Of a stretch of DNA of 64,000 nucleotides, positions 22,524 to 34,453 are shown in pieces; position 1 is the stretch's first letter, and the number at the start of each line of letters is the position of its first letter. The position numbers and the translations under genes are program-made. Origin of the DNA: Camellia lanceoleosa (taxonomy: Eukaryota; Streptophyta; Magnoliopsida; Ericales; Theaceae). The stretch lies in contig CM045762.1 of NCBI GenBank assembly GCA_025200525.1, positions 109,838,734 through 109,902,733 of the forward strand. Direction: 5' to 3'. The notes beneath the pieces were generated by a model. That model worked only from the letters and a program-made list of their open reading frames with translations, was not told the origin of the DNA and searched no databases.

Positions 22524-22528
22524 TTTGG
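22524..22528. repeat. Left target site duplication TTTGG of the Athila element
   Basis: Identical to 33544-33548 and directly outside both LTR termini. Confidence 0.9.
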
Positions 22529-23658
22529 TGATGGGTCATTACACACACCAAAATTAAATATTAAATCATACTAAATTCTTTTAGAATAATGACAAGTTCA
22601 AGTAATGATCCACAGGGACAAATGTGAAATTAGACTAATTCAATCGCTAAATTCCTAAATTAATTTTGATTAAAAAGATTGAGAGATTTTATGACTAAAC
22701 AGGAATTAAATGAAATTAAGAAATTAAATTGACAACTAAAATTAGGGTTTGAGATATTAATTTTTTTCAAAAAAATCCTAGAGCAAAGAATTTACCACTA
22801 ACCACAAATGAGATTTAACATCGGCCATCAATTGCAATCCGGTTTGAAATACTTAATATTTCACAACTATAAGTTTGAAATATTGATCAAGAGGGTTGTC
22901 GCATTCAATGTATAGGCACGAATCATCCTTAGTAGCACGAGGTGTTTGTTCTAAACTACGGTAACATGACCCGTCTCTCATAGCATGAGTCGTCTCATAC
23001 TTTGAATACAAACACAAAGAAAACTAATGTATGGAAAGCATTAAATAATCTCAGAGAGTAAAATATTTGAAGAGATGAAAAGAATAATGATTTAAAACTT
23101 CTAAATCATCCATACATTGATTCAAACCGATTCACAATCAAAGCTTATGAAAAGTCCTATTACATGGCTAGGATTTCATCAAAACCCTAGAAAAAAAGAC
23201 TAGCCACTCATGGAGGTGGGAAGAGGAAAGGGATGAGGAAGAAGCCCCCACGGAAGTTGTCCTTTAAGCTTGAGGAGGAATCACCTTTTCAAAACCTTAA
23301 TCTCCCTTTCCTTGAAATAATTTTCGAACCCTGAGTTAGCCTATTTTTTCCCCTTTTATTCTTAGCAAAACACACCCCAAATTCTGTGCACGCGTCCCTA
23401 GGTGGGCCGCTCGAGCGGTGGTGGGCCGCACGTGCAGTGAAGCTTGGTCGCACGTGTAATTGTCTGGGTGGCTCGAATTTTTCACTTCTCACATGGAGGA
23501 TCTACTTTTGCGCCTTTTTTTTTATTTATTGAATTTATGTATTTCCTGCCAAATCTGTACAAGTGCACAAAACACATCATCTCCACCAAATAAACAAAAT
23601 TGAAAGATTAAAAATGTAACTTAAGTGGCCTCAATGTGGTATCTTTCAGCCTACATCA
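22529..23658 (-). mobile_element. 3' LTR of the Athila element (1130 bp)
   Basis: Starts TGATGGG, ends CCTACATCA. Aligns along its length with 32393-33543. The part at 23390-23470 contains the GGGCCGCACGTGCAG motifs that recur at 24910-26045. Confidence 0.9.
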
Positions 23659-23671
23659 CATCTCCCAACTT
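23659..23671 (-). promoter_or_regulatory. Polypurine tract of the Athila element
   Basis: The minus strand reads AAGTTGGGAGATG directly before the LTR start TGATGTAGG. This is the expected plus-strand primer site. Confidence 0.75.
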
Positions 23672-24199
23672 ACATTTTGCTAGTTCTCAAGCAAACAAAA
23701 GAAATAAGAAAAGTAAAATAACTCTAAGCCACTTTCGTAGGGATCACGATTGCATTTAGCATATGCGACAAGCCTTTAAACCACAAGGTTACCCCAAGTG
23801 GACGAGTATAGTCTTGTGAGAGTTTTCAGAAATGATACCTACAAACATCAACATATTCATATCCGCTCACCAACAATTAACCACACTATTCCACCTAACA
23901 ATCAACTGATGTGCCACTACAGTGTGACATTAAGGCATGATGAGTTATTGAAGGCACAGTGGACAAGCATGAAGAAATCTATTGAGTTAAAACCACAATT
24001 CAGTTAATACAAAAGTAAAGTCCCCTGTACTTGTGCATGTTAGTAGACACATCAACAATACCCTTGGTGTAAAGTGCAATCTCCATATTAGTTAACTATC
24101 CACTATAATAGCCCAGTGTAACTCATAATAACACCCAACATATACAGAAAAACTAAACTGTTGCAACCAAGATTCTCAAAAACTTATTTTTTTTTTTAC

Positions 24200-24535
24200 T
24201 GTGCAATGTCTTGATCCATTAAGCTTTCTAATCAACCCACATAACAAGCATTGGACCAATGACCCCCAAACCAGACGGTTTTAGGGCACTAGGTGTGAAG
24301 ACAGCCCAACGGGCTTGCTAACTCGAGTTGAAAAGGTTACGAATCCGAACAAGTCATTCTCTTTAGTTTTCCTTAATTGTGCAATGTCTAAGTCTCTTAA
24401 GCTTTCTAATTAACCCATATAGCAAGTATTGGGCCAATGATTCCCAAACTAGACGGTTTTAGGGCACTAGGTGTAGAGACACCCCTACGGGCTTAATAAC
24501 TCCAGTTAAAAAGGTTACGAACCCAAACAAGTCAA
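24200..24535. repeat. Two-copy direct duplication, period 178
   Basis: Copies start at TGTGCAATGTC at 24200 and 24378 and share AGACGGTTTTAGGGCACTAG and AAAAGGTTACGAA. They are similar but diverged, each next to a T-run. Confidence 0.85.
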
Positions 24536-25359
24536 GTGTTTTTTTTTTTTTAAGAATCTTGGTTACTCATTTATTCTTTTCTGCAACCTTAGCCATTATC
24601 AATGATGTACACCAGGGATTATAATAAAAAGGTCATCGCCATGATAGTGTGTTCATGTGAATTAAGGCATACACATGACAAGTGTACTAATACCACAAAC
24701 ACAAACAACTATTTACATAACAAAATAAAAATAAAACAAAATCACTAACTAAACAAGTAAAACAAAAATAACAACAATCTACTAACCAATTAAACTAACG
24801 AGAACCACTAACTAAACAATTAAACTAAATAATTACATTATAAAAAAAATAAAAAAAAAAAGCTACAATAAGGTAAATGATTATTATTATTATGTGATTT
24901 TTTTTTTTTTTTTGATTTGGGCCGAACGTGCACCAGAGATGGCCGCACGTGCGGTGGGTCTGTTGTTCACGCCCAGTTTTTTTTTTTTGAAGAGATAAAC
25001 ATCATGGACAGTGGTGATCATGGATGATGATGGAGATAATGATAGATACAAGGATGATGAACAAAGCTTCAACAACAACTATTAAACTACTATATTACAT
25101 CGAAAAATTAAGAAATCCAAAAAAAAAAAAGGGTGATTACCTTAAAAAAAAAAAAAGGATGAAAAGAAAGGAAGAAGATGATGTTGATCCGCTCGAAAAA
25201 ATGGATGCCAAAATGTTGGCGGTCGGAAAATATGGTGATACTCCGGTGGAAGGTGGTTTTGAGAAAAAGGTGGAGTGAAAGGTGAAGGAAGAAGGAAGAA
25301 GAAATTGGTAATGGTGGGGTTGGATGGAGTTTGTAGGTGTGTGGGGTTGAGAGAGAGAG

Positions 25360-25389
25360 AAGAAGAAGAAGAAGAAGAAGAAGAAGAAG
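25360..25389. repeat. AAG/GAA microsatellite
   Basis: About ten AAG units following a short GA run. Confidence 0.95.
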
Positions 25390-26724
25390 ATGATGAGAGG
25401 TAGAGAGTGAATAGTTGGAAAAGGGACGGAGTCAACAAGAGGGTCTAGGGTATTGTGAACAAAATTGTCTTTTTTTTTTTTTGAAAATAAGCTAACATAA
25501 CATAAATAAATAAATAAACAAATAAAAACTGCAATTTTTTTTTAATGGTTTTATATGTAAATAAAATAAGGAAATAAAAATAAATAAACAATTTTTTTTT
25601 TGGTGAAAAAATATAAAATAAGTAAATTAAAATAAATATACTAAGAAAAAAAAAAAAATTTTGTAGGCAATTTTTTTTTTTGATGGACCGCTCGTGCGCC
25701 ATTTGGGCTGCATGAGCGCTTAATTTTGGCCACTCCAGCCGCGTAATTGGCCGACTCTTGTGGCATAAAAGCAGAATGATGTTGGGCCTGGGCCGCTCAT
25801 GTGGCCTGGGCCTTCGCTCGTGCGGTGGTTTATTTATTTATTTTTGGAATTGAGCTGCTTGTGTGCCCAATGGGGTCGTACGAGTGCTTATTGTTGGGCC
25901 ACTTATGCGGTAGAAATGGGTCGCTCCTGCAGCCATTGAGCGATGAAGCTTTTAAATTTGGAGCTCGTCTCGTCTGGTCATCCGCTCATGTGCCCATGCT
26001 TGGTCTCTCTGCACGTGCGCTAGTTTGGGCCGCATGTGCAGTCTGTTACAAATTTATTTATTTATTTTTAACTGATGTATAACCCAATTTTTTTTTCTTT
26101 TCTATTTTATTTATTTTCATTTATTTAAAATAAAAACCCAATCACAATCCAAATAAAAATTTAAACCATTTCTACCTTCAATGCACATTTGAAATAAAAA
26201 ATAGAACATCGAATATATCGAAATGCGCAACAAAGGTATAATCTTCACGCGAAAATCACGGGTACTACTTTTCTTCCTAATTGTGTTTGTAACTTTCCTT
26301 ATTCTCCAACAGGGTGACAGACTAGGTTGATTCGGTATCTAGAATCAAGGCGCCTAAGGCTAACTCGACCTATGGGGCTGCCATACAGAGTTCAAGTCAA
26401 GGTGGTTTTGAAGCAATCTCCACAACCCTGAGTATTCAAACCAGACTTTAGTCTCGGAAATTCCAAACCTTTACATTCTAGGCTTTGCCATTCGAACTCT
26501 AGCTTCCATCGTCTAAGTTGGTCTCCTAGGAACTCACTACAAGCATACCAGACTGTCAGATGCCGTTTGGGCATGGCTAACACCAAAGGAATTACACTTT
26601 TAGAGGATTTAAAGTCTCTTAGACGTCAGTTAAAGCACAACAAGAATAAAGAGAAATAGAATAGAATAGAAATGAAAGAAAAGAGATCAAGACTTCAATT
26701 TCTCAATCAAAGTAAAAAGGGTCC

Positions 26725-27806
26725 ATCAAAGCAATGGACTCGTCATATCCCCATTCCCAATCCCCTCTATATATGGCTTCAGTCTTTGGCCATTCACTTT
26801 GAAAGTGTGGCCATTCTTTGGATCTTGCACCTCAACGATGCCATGAATAAATGCCTCTATAACTATAAAGGGACCATTCTATCTTGATCTAAGCTTACTT
26901 GGAAAGAGTCTCAATTTTGAGTTAAAAAGCCACACTTTTTGGCCGAGTTCAAAGGATTTTCTATTAATGTGTTTGTCATGAAATTCCTTAGTCCAAGCTT
27001 TAAAAATTCTCGAACTCTCATATGCATCATTTCGAATTTCCTCCAACTCATTGAGTTGCAATTTCTGATTGAGTCTAGCCGCGGCCATATCAAAGTTAAA
27101 CTTCTTTATGGCCTACAAAGATCGATGCTCAAGTTCACCAGGAGATGGCAAGCTTTGCCAAACACCGCCCTATATGGTGACATCCCAATAGGTGTCTTAT
27201 AAGCAGTGCGGTAGGCCCATAATGCATCAATCAAACGTTTTGACCAATCTTTCCTATCTGGCCTCACCGTTTTCTCTATTATGTGCTTCACCTCCCTATT
27301 AGAGACTTCCACTTGGCCACTAGTTTGAGGGTGATATCGAGTGCAAACTTTATGAGTGATAGAGTATTTCTTAACTATCGACTCAAAGACCTAGTTACAA
27401 AAATGCGTACTCTAATCACTTATTATGGCTCTAGAAAACCTAGAATGACTAAAGATGTTTTCATGCAAAAATTTGATTACTACTTTATGATCGTTTGTTC
27501 GGGTAGTTATTGCCTCCACCCACTTAGACACATAATCCATTGCCAAGAGAATATACTCAAACCTGAACGACGACTGGAAAGGGCCCATCAAATCAATCCC
27601 CCAAAATCAACGATCTCTACCACAAGAATAAGAGACATTGGCATCATGTCACGCCGAGATATCGAACCCATTTGCTGATAGTGCAAACAAGTTTTACAAA
27701 ATCGATGCGCATCTTTGAAAATGGTGGGCCAATAAAACCCTCTTTGTAAAACCTTGGTGGCCGTTTTATGTCCACTAAAATGACGCCACATGCAGAAGAA
27801 TGACAA
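26725..27806 (-). pseudogene. Athila integrase
   Basis: Zinc-finger part with HFSGHKTATKVLQRGFYWPT and CKTCLHYQQMGSISRRD. The core keeps the glutamate in [17 protein letters not shown], then [19 protein letters not shown] and [13 protein letters not shown]. The C-terminus runs [31 protein letters not shown] and VEVQDPKNGHTFKVNGQRL to a stop at 26725. The second Asp region (27310-27590) is full of stops. Inactive. Confidence 0.85.
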
Positions 27807-28253
27807 AATGTAAGAATGCTATGCACCTCACTCTCCGGTACACACTGTCGGATCACTTGGTTGGAGCAACATTTAAACAACTTCGGATCCTCCCAAAAAT
27901 AATGCCTGACTTACGAAAAGAATCAGTCTTTGTCTTGCTTAGACCAATTTTGAGGAATTTGCCCAATGGCCAAGTAATTCACATTATGTGCAAACCACAG
28001 GGGGCTCGTTCGTGACACTACAAGAAGTTGTTCGTTCGGAAACGAATTATGCAAAGTTAAAGGGTCACTATTATACTCAACAAGGACTCGGGAGAGGTGA
28101 TCCGCCACCACATTCTCAGATCTTTTCTTATCTCAAATCTCTAAGTCAAATTCCTAAAGCAACAATATCCATCTAATTCACCTAGGTTTGGTCTCTTTCT
28201 TTGATAGTAAATTCCATATAAGGCATGATCGATGAAGACTATAACCTTGGAGC
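27807..28253 (-). pseudogene. Athila RNase H to integrase connection
   Basis: The short reading 28111-27923 (VADHLSRVL) is the end of RNase H and its linker. The rest has stops and shifts. Confidence 0.6.
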
Positions 28254-29900
28254 CTAGGAGATAGGATCGAATTTATCTAAGGCAAAGACCACGACTAGCA
28301 ACTCTTTCTCGGTAGTAGTATAATTCAATTGTGCATCCGAGAGAGTACAACTAGCATAGTATATAGCATATGGTGCCCTATTGACCCTTTGACCCAACAC
28401 AACCCCAACAGCATAATCTGAGGCATCACACATGATTTCAAAGGGAAGCAACCAATCCGGTGATTTCATGATTGGGGCAGTGGTAAGGGCCATTCTTAGT
28501 GTTTCAAAAGCCTTCAAGCATGCCTCATCAAAGATAAAAGGCCCGTCCTTAGCAAGTAAACTAAACAAAGGACGTGATATTTTACTAAAGTCTTTGATGA
28601 ACCTACAGTAAAAACTTGCATGCCCTAAGAAAGACCTAATTTGACACACAAAATTGGGTGGAGGAAGGCTTGCAATAAGGTCAACCTTAGCTTTGTCAAC
28701 CTCTATGCCTTGAGGACACACAATGTGTCCCAACATTTTACCCTCACGAACCATAAAATGGCTTTTTTCCCAACTCAAAATTAGGTTTGTCTCCACACAA
28801 TGAATAAGGACTTTGGTTAAGTTCTGGAGACATTCCCCAAAAGATGGCCAAAACACGGAGAAGTCATCCATGAAAACCTCTAAAAATTTCTCCACCATGT
28901 CAAAGAAAATGGTCATCATACACCGTTGAAAAGTCGCTGGTGCATTACATAGCCTAAAGGGCATATGCCTGTAAGCAAAAGTGCCAAAAGGGCAAGTGAA
29001 TGTGGTCTTTTCTTGGTCAGCGGGGTACACCAGGACTTGATTGTACCCCAAGTAGCCATCAAGAAAACAGTAAAAACTCTGCCCCACTAACCTCTCAAGA
29101 ATTTGATCAATAAATGGCAAAGGAAAATTATCCTTCCTAGTCATGGAATTCAATCTCCTATAATCAATACACATTCGCCACCCAGTAGTGGTTCGTGTGG
29201 GGACCAAATCTCCTTGCTCATTCTCTACAATAGTGATGCCTGATTTCTTGGGCACCACTTGCGTGGGACTCACCCACTTGCTATCCGAGATGGGGTATAT
29301 AATACCTGCATCTAACAATTTTAACACCTTCTTTTTCACAACCTCCTTCATGTTGGGATTAAGTCTCCGTTGCATTTCATAAGAAGGTTTGGCATCCTCC
29401 TCTAAATGTATATGATGCATACACATAGAGGGATCTATCCCTTTCAAATTGGCCATCGGCCACCCTATAGCACTCCGATGTGCCACAAGAACACTCATTA
29501 ATTGACTTTCCTGCTCTGCAGTTAAGTTAGATACAATGATGACAGGTAAAGTATCTTGAAGCCCTAAAAATACATACTTAAGTGTGGTCGGGAGCGGTTT
29601 CAACTCAAGTGTAGGTGGTGTAACTAAGGATGATATATTCCCAAATGAAACTTCCATAACCCCGGTACGACAATTTATGCATGTATTGGCCGTAGCCAAG
29701 AAAGGTTGACCTAAGATCACCGGGATTTGCTTCCTAGAGCTGGCCACCGGTTCCATATCTAAGACCAAAAAATCATCAGGAAAATAAAACCTATCAACCT
29801 TTACTAGCACATCCTCAATCATGCCACGTGGCACTTTGAGGGACCGGTTAGCCAACTGGAGAGTAAAAGTAATACACAAAGTACAGCAACAAATTGACAC
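28254..29900 (-). pseudogene. Athila end of protease, reverse transcriptase and RNase H
   Basis: A long open reading of 548 residues. The protease tail reads VILGQPFLATANTCINC. RT motifs are KKSGITIVENEQGDLVPTR, GWRMCIDYRRLNS, FLDGYLGYNQVL, YRHMPFRLCNAPATFQRCM and the active-site box VFMDDFSVF. RNase H follows with CDASDYAVGVVLGQR and YTTTEKELLVVVFALDKF. It is broken only at the ends, the best preserved ORF of the window. In MPFRLCNAP an Arg stands where Gly is usual. Confidence 0.93.
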
Positions 29901-30195
29901 TAGCCCTTAAATCTAACAAGGCCCTATCAATGAAATGGTCCCCTATAATGTATGCAATGGTTGGGGCACCCGGGTCTTTAAGCTTAGGGGGTATGTCATT
30001 CAACAAGATGGAGCTTACTTGCTCTGTGAGTATGACCTTTTGGGACACGTGTGTCCTAGATTTATGCTTTTGAGTACAAAGGTCCTTCAGAAATTTAGCA
30101 TAGGAGGGTACTTGCTTAATTGCCTCCAATAGGAGGAGGTTGATTTTTACCTGTTTAAAGACCTCCATCATCGTTTCCATGGATGCCGCCTTCAT
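29848..30195 (-). pseudogene. Athila aspartic protease, N-terminal part
   Basis: Reads YAKFLKDLCTQK, LTEQVSSILLNDIPPKLKDPG and RALLDLRASVNLL. The active-site box is DLRAS where Athila proteases usually have DLGAS, so the Gly is changed to Arg. A frameshift near 29900 separates it from the protease tail. Confidence 0.85.
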
Positions 30196-30214
30196 ATTAA
30201 AAGGGGACGGTGTA

Positions 30215-31953
30215 TCAAGGCATTGGGGAAAAGGGTGCCTTAGGCATATATAGTGCCTTAGGCTCCTTTGAAGTGCTAGGGACTAAGTCATCCCCCTTAG
30301 GTGTTTCTCTCTCACCCTTGCTCTCATTGGGTGTACCATCGTGGTCACCCTTCTTAGCCCTAGTTGCATCAGACGCAACTGGCCAATGCTCTAACTCGCT
30401 CCCACTTCTCAAGGTAATCACCGCTTGCACCTGCTCATGGTACTTTCTATTCCCACCTGAACCTTCTACTCCATATTGAACCTTAGGGTTGGCCACAGTC
30501 TAACTCGGTAATTTTTCCTCCTCTCTTCTATTCATGTTGTTAGCCATTTGACCCAATTGGGCCTCTAGCTTGGCAATGGAGTGAGTATGGGAGTGAACTA
30601 CTAGTGATAACCCCTTAAGTTCTAAGAGAACTTTTAACATCTGAGTCTCAAAGGCCGAGTTGCCATGAGGAACATGCGGGGGTTGTGGTTGTCGGTAAGG
30701 TTGTGGGGGTCGATAAGGTTGCGGTGGCCAGTAAGAAGATTGGTTGGCAAAATTATTAAAATTCTGCCTTGGTGGTGGAGGATTGTAAGAAGTACCTTGT
30801 GAAGGAGGTCTCCATGAAAAATTAGGGTGATTTCTCCATACCAGATTATATGTATTAGAATATGGGTTATTACCTGGGTTGGAGAATCGTTGAGCCGTAT
30901 TCACATACTCTTGGACTAATTCTGAAAATTGTGATGCCGAAGGGCACTCACTCAAGTCATGAGCAGGGCTCGCACAAATAGCACATGCCTCATGAAATTG
31001 AGGCTGATCTTGCTGTGTAGGGGCATGTCCCGCAGCTAATAATTGGTCCATTTTGTGGGATAATGCCTCTACTTGTTGGGCTAACTCTAGGTTTTGCCCG
31101 ACCTCATAAATGCCCCCTATTTTTCGGCTCCGACTCTTGGTTGTCGAACTTGCCGGGCTGCGGAGGCATGGTGAAAGGAATTATCACTTAAGTTCTCAAA
31201 TAATTGCCATGCCTCGGTGTCATTTTTGGACATGAATGTCCCACCACAAGATGAATCCATCATTTGGTAGTGAGGCTCAGTTAAGCCATAGTAAAATGTT
31301 TGAACAAGTTGCCAATCAGGCAATTGGTGGCGGGGACATTGTTGGAGAAGGTCACGAAGTCTCTCCCATGTCTTGTGAAATTGCTAGCCATCAATTTGAG
31401 CAAAATTGGTGATGGCTCACCTAAGTTGGTTAGTCTTTCCAATGGAAAAGTTCTTCTCCAGAAACTTTTGCTGTAATTGGTCCCAAGTTGTGATAGAATT
31501 AGTAGGTAAGGAGTTCAGCTAGTGTTTGGGTTTGTCCTTTAATGAGAATGGGAACAATCGCAACATTAAGGCCTCATTTGTGAAATTTTGGATCCTCACT
31601 ATAGAGCAAATTTCTAGAAATTCATTCAAATGTTTATAAGGATCATCATGAGCTAGTCCATGGAATGATGGGAGCATTTGTGTGGTGCTGGACTTAATCT
31701 CATAATGAGTAGCAATGGTGTTGGGTAATTGGATGCATGATGGTGATGTGTATGAAGTGGGTGTGAAGTAATCCTTAAGGGTCCAGTTGGGCCCATTTAG
31801 GCCATTCGGGGTTTCCATCTCTATTGGTTCAAAGTATGGATATGAATATTCAAGCCTAGGAACACGGGTAGAGGCTTTAAGCTTCCTAAGACTCCTTTCT
31901 AGTTCAAGGTCCAAACTCCACAATTCAGGGCGACAAGAATGGCGCCCGTGCAT
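30215..31953 (-). pseudogene. Athila gag
   Basis: Three readings, 31953-31519, 31323-31117 and 31051-30500, plus a linker 30496-30215. Motifs: LPSFHGLAHDDPYKHLNEFLEIC, EALMLRLFPFSLKDK, VQTFYYGLTEPHYQMMD, and a Cys/His finger ACAICASPAHDLSEC. NPYSNTYNLVWRNHPNFSW and VQAVITLRSG are typical of the lineage. Start ATG at 31953. At least three frameshifts or stops. Confidence 0.9.
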
Positions 31954-32392
31954 ACACTACTTATACACACACACTAAGTTCCGACTCTGTGCACTAAGTT
32001 ATGAAAATAGAATATCAAAGGAGAAAATACTCACAGTGGTTAAACGAAAGTGCTTCACTTGTCTTGCGGGTGCTTGACGGGTAGACCGTTGTCTCTAATC
32101 CATTTAAGCTCTTTCTTTCTTTTTAGCACTTTGGTGCTCTGTTTGCAAGTATTTGCTCCTGTTTTTTTTTTTTTTTTATTTTTATTTTTATTTTTTAAAG
32201 GCACTTTGGTGCAGTGGTATTTTTGTTTAAAACTTGGCTGTGCTTCGCTTGCACTTCGGTAATGGTTCCAATTGCAAATACTCTACACACTTCACAACAC
32301 TAAAATATAAAACCCTAAACTACAAATTAAAATAGGTATGCGACTCTAAATTACTCAATTTTGCTAGGGTCCCCGGAGCGGTGCAAAAAATT
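31954..32392 (-). other. Athila leader with degenerate primer binding site
   Basis: Untranslated leader with T-runs and no gene. At 32370-32385 the minus strand reads TGCACCGCTCCGGGGA, eight bases from the LTR. It resembles the tRNA-Asp complement used by Athila elements, with substitutions and a one-base deletion. Confidence 0.6.
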
Positions 32393-33543
32393 TGATGATT
32401 AGATTACACACACCAACATTAAACACTAAACTATACCAAATTCTTTTAGAATAATGGCAAGTTCAGCATCGATCACAGGACAAATGTGAAATTAGACTAA
32501 TTCAATCGCTAAATTCTTAAATTAATTTTGATTAAAAAGATTAAGAGATTTTATGACTAAATAGAAATTAAATGAAATTGAGAAATTAAATTAACAATTA
32601 AAATTAGGGTTTGAGATATTAATTTTTTTGGAAAAATCCTAGGAAAGAATTCACCACTAACCACATAAATGAGATTTAACATCGGCCATCAATTGCAATA
32701 TGGTTTGAAATACCTAAATATTTCACAACTACAAGTTTGAAATATTGATCAAGAGGGTTGTTGCATTCAATGTACATGCACGAATCATCCCGAGTAGCAT
32801 GAGGTGTTTGCTCTAAATTACGGTAGCAACATGACTCGTCTCTCATAGCATGACTCGTCTTGTGCTTTGAATACAAACACAAAAGAATCTAATGTATGAA
32901 AAGCCTTAAACAATCACAGAGAGTAAAATACTTGAAGAGATGAAAAGAACAATGATTAAAAACTTCCAAATCATCCATACATTGATTCAAATCGATTCAC
33001 AATCAAAGCTTATGAAAAATCCTATTACATGGCTAGGGTTTCATCAAAACCCTAGAAAAGAGGATTAGCTACTCATGGAGGAGTGGGAAGAGGAAGAGGA
33101 TGAGGAAGAAGCCCCCATGGAAGTTATCCTTTAAGCTTAAGGAGAAATCACTTTTTCAAAACCCTAGTCTCCTTTTCCTTGAAATAATTTTTGAACCCTA
33201 AGTTTGCCTATTTTTTTCCCTTCTATTCTTAGCAAAACACACCCAAAATTTTGTGCACGCGTCCCTAGGTGGGCCGTTTGATCGCCCATGTAGGCCGTTC
33301 CAGTAGTGGTGGGCACATGCGATGAAAGCTTAGCCTACGTCACGGTGGTTTGGTTGGTTGGTGGCTTGGATTTTCACTTCTGACGGAGGATTTGCTTTCG
33401 CCCCCTTTTTAATTGAATTTACGTATTTCCTTGCCAAATCTATACAAGTGCACGAAACACATCATCTCCACCAAATAAACAAAATTGAAAGACTAAAAAT
33501 GTAACTTAAGTGGCCTCAATGTGGTATCTTTCGGCCTACATCT
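32393..33543 (-). mobile_element. 5' LTR of the Athila element (1151 bp)
   Basis: Starts TGATGATTAG and ends CCTACATCT; the terminal A of CATCA is mutated to T. The position is fixed by the TTTGG duplication outside. Homologous to 22529-23658. Confidence 0.9.
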
Positions 33544-33548
33544 TTTGG
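33544..33548. repeat. Right target site duplication TTTGG
   Basis: Matches 22524-22528. Confidence 0.9.
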
Positions 33549-34453
33549 TAATTTCAAGAATGTTGATCACGGATTAAGGGGCTGAAGAAGTTGATTTATG
33601 TTTCTGGTTCTCTTCGACCTCTTCAAATTCAATGTTTTCGGCGAGAAGGTCAAAGAAACACACCGAACGCTTTAAACATTGATCATCTCATCCTCATCGG
33701 TCGAAATATGCTTGGAAGCCATGTAAGTCGAATACGAGGAACAATAACCCAACAAGATATATGGCACTTGACCTTGACCGTGCTGTTTTTTCGGACCGAA
33801 GTAAGCAAAGGCGACCTTGATTTTAGCAAGTAAGTCTGGGTCATCAAGCATTATATGCCATTTAGAGTCACTATTTGTACCTGAGAAATAAACAACACTG
33901 ATTAGTTCTGAGTGACAGAAGAAACCATGATAAGCAAAACTTAACCTGGGGTGCCTTTCCTCCGAGGAATAGGATTACTATGATCCTCTTCTATTGAAAA
34001 TTTCCAATTGTTGAAAACATCAACCATCACATCATTCATGCTTTTTCCTGAGCTGTATGACATATGGACTAGTTAATAGTCATGATCACGGGGCTTCAAA
34101 TAGTAACAACCATACTAACCAAAAAAACGTTACATGTCATAGCAATGTCGAATAGCAGATAACCCTAAATTAATTGCTAAGGTTTGGTTCAAGGCGATGA
34201 CCCTCATTACGGTCTTATAGATGTTTACATTCACTTGGGAAGTGATAAGGCCTAGAATTTGAGAACCTCATGAAGCAAATGGTGCAGCTGAAACCTCACA
34301 CCACCTTTGAAGATAGATAAAAGTGGGAAGATGATGGCTGACTGTTGTTGTCGTCATCAAGTGATTCCAACTAAATGTCCTTAAAGAATGTGAAATGTCA
34401 TTGAAATAATTCTACTTTCACCTCTAAGAGCAACTCCCTTAAGGATTTCGCCA
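33549..34453 (-). pseudogene. Unrecognised host gene, 5' exons, broken by the Athila insertion
   Basis: A possible start ATG at 34453-34451 gives MAKSLRELLLEVKVELFQ. Near 34250-34140 a reading ITSQVNVNIYKTVMRVIAL is seen. Near 34040-33945 FNNWKFSIEEDHSNPIPRRK is followed by GTTAAG, and a TTTCTCAG acceptor near 33880 leads into DSKWHIMLDDPDLLAKIKVA, which looks like a real GT..AG intron. Downstream an acidic reading (ENIEFEEVEENQKHKS) crosses the TTTGG site in frame apart from a stop at 33576-33574 and a shift near 33685. Gene structure supports a host gene; the family is unknown to me. Confidence 0.45.

Larger units (their letters stand above)
23672..26724 (-). other. Non-coding 3' region of the Athila element
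   Basis: Very AT-rich, with many poly-A/poly-T runs. I see no env-like ORF. It includes a 178-bp direct duplication (24200-24535), an AAG microsatellite (25360-25389) and a cluster of CACGTG-like motifs (24910-26045). The small ORFs here come from low-complexity sequence. Confidence 0.75.
22529..33543 (-). mobile_element. Complete Athila-lineage LTR retrotransposon (11.0 kb)
   Basis: Both LTRs (22529-23658 and 32393-33543), PPT, PBS and a 5-bp duplication TTTGG are present. Minus-strand order: gag, protease, RT, RNase H, integrase, then a 3 kb non-coding 3' region where Athila elements usually carry an env-like ORF; none survives here. The RT/gag motifs (QAVITLRSG, GWRMCIDYRRLNS, FMDDFSVF) are Athila-like. 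The LTRs differ by many substitutions and small indels, so the insertion is old. Confidence 0.93.

Noticed and set aside
25801..26082. 93 aa plus-strand ORF
   Set aside because: Produced by the GC-rich CACGTG-like motif cluster; no family similarity.
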